This document shows, one piece after another, positions 18,123-22,183 of a DNA stretch of 22,183 nt (its first letter is position 1; each line of letters begins with the position of its first letter). A program made the position numbers and the translations under genes. Under the pieces are notes generated by a model. It saw nothing but the letters and a program-made list of their open reading frames with translations, searched no databases and was not told the origin of the DNA. This DNA comes from Chloromonas sp. AAM2 (taxonomy: Eukaryota > Chlorophyta > Chlorophyceae > Chlamydomonadales > Chlamydomonadaceae). The DNA lies in assembly GCA_004335635.1 (NCBI GenBank), contig QAXH01006381.1:77648-99830 (forward strand). The letters run 5' to 3'.

Positions 18123-19714
18123 TCATGAGCCCCACTGCATGAGCTCCGCCACCCCGCCTTGTCTTCTTTGATTGGATGAAAGACCTGCAAGCACGCAACC
18201 AAACAGCATGTGTGTGTGCGTGTGCGCGTGTTCTCTCTGTGTGTGTTGTGTTACGAAGTTCAACTGTAAAACGTTTTGGCCAGTGTGCTCCTCGACAAGA
18301 ATTAGAACGAACAAGTCGAACTTGGCTCCAGAGGAGACAGATGTAGGTGCATGACAGTCTACATTCCAGCTCACCTCCGTTTGCAATCCTTTCCTTGCGC
18401 ATTTGCACCACGGGCGCGAGCGCCTCTTGTCGGGCATGTGCCCGTTCCTGGCCCTGGGTGTGCCCCGCATCGATCACATGCTTGGGACGCATGGACAGCT
18501 TTTGGTGCGCCCAGGCGTCTGTGGCCGGTTGCCAGCTGCGGTGGCAAAAGAGCAGCAATAGGAAAATCACGGTCTAGCATAACAGCAGTATCATCGAACT
18601 GATCTTGTGAAACTACCTGAAACAGAGAAAGTCTTACGCAGAAGTGTGTAATAATTGGTACGCAGGGGTACAGGATCATGTCAAGGCAGGGGTTCCTGAA
18701 GCAACTACTGGTGAAGTGGCATATAAGCAACAGACTATTCACGTCACCTGCCTTGCTGATGCCTTGTTATATTCCTGCCCTGTGATGGGGTTGAAGCCGT
18801 GTGTGAGGTGCCGCTGCAGGGACGCCTCCCGCGCCGCTGTGTGCCGCAACTCCTGGCGCTCCGCTCTGATGCTCTCAACCTGGACAGCACAAGCAGAGAG
18901 AGAGAGTCAGCATGTATATATGTGTGTGTGTGTGTGTGTGTGTACATCTGTATCGTTTCCTAGACCCTTATCTTTGTGCTGTGTCAACATATGATAGCTG
19001 CTAACTCCTTACTGCTGTGTGCAAGGGCTATCACACAGCTATCGAGCGCTGCCAAAGACCAAGTCTTCATTTTCATGCTCTCAGTCTTTTTTAGTCTTGA
19101 GAACAGCTGTGGCTCAGCAGGTTCACGGCCAGTGCCTGACCGCGGAGGGTTTTTGTTGTTTAATGACACATGTGCTGCACACCTGCTTCCGCTCCTGGTC
19201 TTGCTGTATGGTAGAGGCAGGGCGCAAGCTCTTCCACCCAGGCTTGGAAGGGAAGTTGGCAGGCTTCTTCTCCAACGGCTCGTGACAGTGCTGGAACAGC
19301 AACGCCAGAGCCAGAAACAGGATGAGTTGCATGAGCTTCGCAATTGTATCATTTGGCATGCTGGCTGACTTGCATGGCATTGGTCAGTGGTACCAAAACA
19401 CGAGCTCACGTATGACTGCTGTGCTGCCTCAAGCTTGAGCGCAGGTTGCCGTGCCAAAACAGCTCAAGTCACTGGTTGCTTGCATGCCATTTTTGAGTGT
19501 GCAGGACTGCTGTGCTGCTCATGCTTGCACGCAGGATGGGGTTGAGAAGGAAACCAGTTGTAGTCCAATGAGCGCAACATGTCCATGAACGGGCTTTGCA
19601 TGTACGGCATTCTGTGCGTTGCCTCACCTCCGCACTAGAAGGACCCGCTCCGTGCAAAGGATCCCAAATCGTCCGATAATGGTCGTTCGGCTGACTGGCA
19701 AGCCCACGAGTCAT
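18123..19714 (-). CDS. unrecognised protein, about 184 aa, complete five-exon gene
   Basis: I do not recognise this family. Minus-strand exons: 19714-19628 (ATG), 19290-19183, 18879-18743 (or to 18748), 18535-18375 and 18184-18123 (TGA). Phases are 0, 0, 2 and 1. The start is MTRGLASQPNDHYRTIWDPL. Exon 2 has KKPANFPSKPGWKSLRP and a charged QQDQERKQ. Exon 3 is a likely amphipathic helix (ESIRAERQELRHTAAREASL) followed by HGFNPITGQEY. Exon 4 has KHVIDAGHTQGQERAHARQE and a charged MRKERIANG. The end is GGVAELMQWGS. There is no signal peptide or membrane segment. The G-F-N-P-I-T-G motif after a helix recalls short motifs in some ciliary proteins, but this is a weak impression and no function is claimed. 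The exon 3/4 join is the weak point: AC|GTGAAT (18742) keeps phase, while the stronger CAG|GTGACG (18747) does not. Confidence 0.65.
18921..18943. repeat. (TG)n dinucleotide repeat
   Basis: This is a perfect TG run after TATATA, in the intron between exons 2 and 3 of the minus-strand gene at 18123-19714. On the transcribed strand it reads CA and lies about 40 bases upstream of the acceptor of exon 3. Confidence 0.95.
19416..19540. repeat. diverged short direct repeat, about 36 bases, twice
   Basis: GACTGCTGTGCTGCCTCAAG with CTTGAGCGCAGG (19416-19447) recurs as GACTGCTGTGCTGCTCATG with CTTGCACGCAGG (19505-19536). The spacing is about 89 bases. Both copies lie in the first intron of the gene at 18123-19714. 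Confidence 0.6.
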
Positions 19715-21153
19715 TTGTCGTACACTCTGTGAGGTCTCAACGGCACTGCGAGAAACTCGCGAAGTCAAGATCACTTTGACTCGTACGCTCAGGCCACCAG
19801 CTCATCATGTGAGCGCGGCAGAGAAGGGTTCGTGAGGTTTCCAAAACTGCTTGTACTTGTCCTGTGGGCGTTTTGGTCACTGCCTTCTGCACCTCAGAAG
19901 GAGCTGAGAATACCATCAGGAGGCTCGCACCCAGAATCACCAGTTAGTGCCCTGCATCAACTGCCGTCTGCTGGCCGATGGCTGACCGAGCTGCTGTCAA
20001 CCTGGTGGTGTAAAGTTCCTGTACTGCGTCCTATGATACTGCACCATCCAGGTTGAGTGATTGGCTGACCAGGTGGAACAGCAAGAATTCCTGGTCAATA
20101 AGCAATAATAAGAAAACGAGTGTGCTTCTCTGCTTTCAACAGCTGGACTTGTCGATCTCTCTTCACAAGCACGGGCTACTCCACTAGCAATGTGTGTTCA
20201 CTTACAGGACACGCAATCAAAGAAGATAACAAAACCAAACGAATTGGAAAGATGCGAAAGCTTCATATGTACGCTGTCACCCTGCTGACGCGGGCTTGCG
20301 GGCAGGAAAGAATCACGAGTAAGAAGTGTGTCGCAATCCCTTTCACATGTAGGTTGGACGGGTTGGAGTCCCTCCACTCTTGTGATGGACCGTGCCTCAC
20401 TTGACTGGAACCTAGTAAAACGCGTCCAGTTGACGTCAGAGTCAGAGAGCGCGTGCATTCAATGTGCCCGCCTTGTAAGTAGCTCGTGCAAAAAGAAACG
20501 GAAAAAAGGAAAAGGCAGGTGAAATGGACAGTCACTGCACCGATTGTCAGCACGTGCAGGCTTTTTGAGACAAGAAGTACAAGCAAGCGATTGCTGGTGT
20601 ACAGCAGCAGTGATCCCAGCGATCACGGCTTCTGACATCAGGCAAGACTTGACAAAGGCATAGTGAGGCCACTGAGGGTAGACGGCAGATGGCCGCCACA
20701 GGTCTTGAGCGTGGTATGCACGGCCATTTGCTATGCATACCATGCATGGATTAGGTGCTCCTATACAAAGATGGTTGTATACAGCTTGTTGTAACCCTTT
20801 CTGATCAATTGTTGTTTCAGGTCCCTGATTACTACCCTTTCTGCCAACAGTTGCAAATGGTAGCCGGTGGATTCTTGCCAGCGCCACAAGATGTACACCT
20901 TGATGCCTGCTACTTCACATGTGAAGGGAATTGTGACACGCTGACTGCTGTGTGCCGGCACTTGCTACTTCACATGTAAAACGGACTCCGGATCGAGAAC
21001 CTCCCAGTTCAACCCAGGTGTGCTGTGTAACACAGGCTGAGGCACATGGCGCTGACCGGCTGCAGCTTCTGAGTTCTGGCAAACCAACCCCCTAGCAAGC
21101 GTTGCCCTGCGTCAACTTGGCAATCGTGTTAATGCTTCGGAGTACGAAGGCAA
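19715..21153. other. intergenic region with inverted and direct short repeats, no gene recognised
   Basis: Both flanking genes read leftward, so it contains the promoter of the gene ending at 18123 and the 3' UTR of the membrane-protein gene. Open frames here are short and show no family signal. Two 25-base inverted copies (20325-20349 and 20925-20948) flank about 575 bases. A direct pair, CTGCTACTTCACATGT and TTGCTACTTCACATGT, lies at about 20906 and 20962. Confidence 0.5.
20325..20948. repeat. inverted repeat pair, possible small non-autonomous element
   Basis: The reverse complement of 20325-20349 reads ACATGTGAAAGGGATTGCGA. The plus strand at 20925-20948 reads ACATGTGAAGGGAATTGTGA. About 21 of 25 positions agree. 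The DNA between them (about 575 bases) has no recognised coding capacity. Part of the left side (20343-20385) is also similar to 17821-17863. This could be a MITE-like or foldback element, but no target-site duplication was identified. Confidence 0.4.
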
Positions 21154-21873
21154 TCATACTCTTCCTTCAGGCTGGAGCAGGCCAGCCCTTTCACTCCCCT
21201 CATCTTCAGAAGGCAAACCGACGAAGTTCTCCTTCTCTGACAGTTGGAAGTAGTTGTCCTCCTGCTGCCTGGCCTTCCACCAGCGCACAGCGGAAACCGC
21301 CCCGAAGGAAAGCAGGGCAGTGCTGAGCACGCACAGCAACACAATGGCGAAAATGCGGCCTCCGGACATCTGGCCTGTACCCGAGCCTGCGTGCAAGGGG
21401 CAGCACGCCGTGCACATAGGGGTCTGGTAACAAGCACCAAGGGTCAGGCGCGCGGCGGTCAGCATGCAGGGGGGGCTAGCAACACGGTTATAGCTTGGAA
21501 CTGAGCCACTCATGCCCCTCACTTCAGCTTGCTGGCCAGATGGGTCCGGAACAGTTGCAAACAGCAAGGGCTGGAAGTGTCAGGCAAGCGTCCCATGTGA
21601 CCTAGCCACCTGAGTCTGTGGGTTCCCAGCAGAGCACTAATGGCAAGTTGATATGTCGTCGCGTGAAGCTCAGCATGCGTGCGTGTGCGCGTGCCTTGTG
21701 CACGGGCCAGCCGTTCTGCACTTCTCGAGCGCAGGCCTGCCCCAGCCCCTACCTGAGTCATAGCCCATGTCACCGCCAGCAGCATTGCTGGATGAGGAGC
21801 CCATTGCGTCGTTGACGCTGTTATGAATGCCCCAAATGATGGCGTTGTCGTTGGTGAACCATCCTGTGGTGGC
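21154..21873 (-). CDS. C-terminal part of an unrecognised single-pass membrane protein
   Basis: Two minus-strand exons are visible: 21873-21753 and 21386-21154 (TGA). They join in phase 1 and rebuild a Gly. The first encodes a soluble segment with TTGWFTNDNAIIWGIHNSVN and then a Ser/Gly/Asn-rich linker. The second starts SGTGQMSGGR, then has one hydrophobic helix (IFAIVLLCVLSTALLSFGAV) followed by basic VRWWKARQQ. The tail of about 45 residues is acidic (NYFQLSEKENFVGLPSEDEG) and ends LLQPEGRV. The positive residues after the helix suggest a type I protein: N-terminal domain in the lumen or outside, tail in the cytosol. NYFQL resembles a tyrosine-based sorting signal, and the ERAGLL near the end resembles an acidic dileucine signal (family-level inference). 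Upstream exons are expected to the right, beyond the window. The family is not recognised. Confidence 0.65.
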
Positions 21874-22183
21874 CTGCACACAAAGTCCACAGAACGAATC
21901 ATTCACAGAACACAAGCAGGAACAGTAGGCGTTGATGGTGCAACATGCAGAGAGCAGTCATGACCCTGAAGCAGCACAGGCAGCGGTCTGTTGCCATGCC
22001 AGCCAGCCCACTTCAACTCTATTGACGTGGCTCACGGCATGTCATGCCCAGACATTAGTTCGTCACAACAGAACCTCACATTCTTCCACGAACCTCACAT
22101 TCTTCCACGAACCTCACATCCTTCCATGATGCAAGCTCACATGCGCCCAGCCACAGTCACAGCCATGTCACCCCTGATCTACG
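21874..22183. other. right-edge region, presumably intron of the membrane-protein gene
   Basis: The exon at 21873 begins at an acceptor (TGTGTGCAG|GCC), so this DNA should be intron and may contain an upstream exon that I could not identify. It ends with a 19-bp tandem triplicate at 22071-22127. Confidence 0.45.
22071..22127. repeat. 19-bp tandem repeat, three copies
   Basis: GAACCTCACATTCTTCCAC occurs twice without change (22071-22089 and 22090-22108). A third copy has two substitutions (22109-22127). Confidence 0.92.

Noticed and set aside
18371..18618. Alternative frame of exon 4 in the gene at 18123-19714, reading VVSQDQFDDTAVMLDR
   Set aside because: It continues into a Cys/Gly/Pro/Arg-rich, low-quality sequence. 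The other frame is charged and joins the final exon in phase. Not fully excluded.
20821..20979. Acceptor-like TTTCAG followed by an open frame VPDYYPFCQQLQ
   Set aside because: No start, partner exon or family match. It overlaps one end of the inverted repeat.

Overview
The window looks like nuclear DNA of a green alga, probably a chlorophyte of the Chlamydomonas/volvocine kind. Every recognisable gene is cut into short exons by GT-AG introns, with one GC-AG exception. Two products are plastid-type: a FKBP20-2-like thylakoid-lumen immunophilin with a two-part targeting peptide, and a DUF1802 protein otherwise typical of cyanobacteria and plastid lineages. Three genes have TGTAA, the volvocine-type poly(A) signal, within about 240 bases of the stop codon. 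Introns and spacers are full of minisatellites. The species cannot be told from the sequence. All gene models below were joined by hand from splice sites, reading phase and remembered family features. No transcript or database search was available.

Layout, left to right. (1) 195-4251, minus: GNL1-like circularly permuted nucleolar GTPase; the C-terminus runs off the left edge. (2) 4645-5696, minus: complete small ankyrin-repeat protein of about 123 aa. (3) 5945-8551, plus: FKBP20-2-like lumenal immunophilin, seven exons, divergent from the ankyrin gene across 248 bp. (4) 8552-9883: spacer with one copy of a dispersed repeat. (5) 9884-10549, minus: two-exon RGG-box protein with a C-terminal FoP-duplication (CHTOP/ALY-type) motif. 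(6) 10862-12928, plus: VPS60/CHMP5 ESCRT-III subunit, six exons, 219 aa, divergent from gene 5 across 312 bp. (7) 12929-14126: spacer carrying a diverged duplication of about 230-265 bp. (8) 14127-17048, plus: DUF1802 protein, five exons, 264 aa; its introns hold a 30-bp G-box-like tandem array and the second, inverted copy of the dispersed repeat. (9) 18123-19714, minus: complete but unrecognised protein of about 184 aa. (10) 21154-21873, minus: last two exons of an unrecognised single-pass membrane protein whose 5' part lies to the right.

The genes do not form a pathway. They are a mixed housekeeping set: ribosome assembly, mRNA export, ESCRT and photosystem biogenesis. No bacterial-type operon, CRISPR array, rRNA or tRNA gene was seen. 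The least explained parts are genes 9 and 10, the dispersed repeat whose two long copies keep the same short reading frame, and the duplicated block just upstream of the DUF1802 start.
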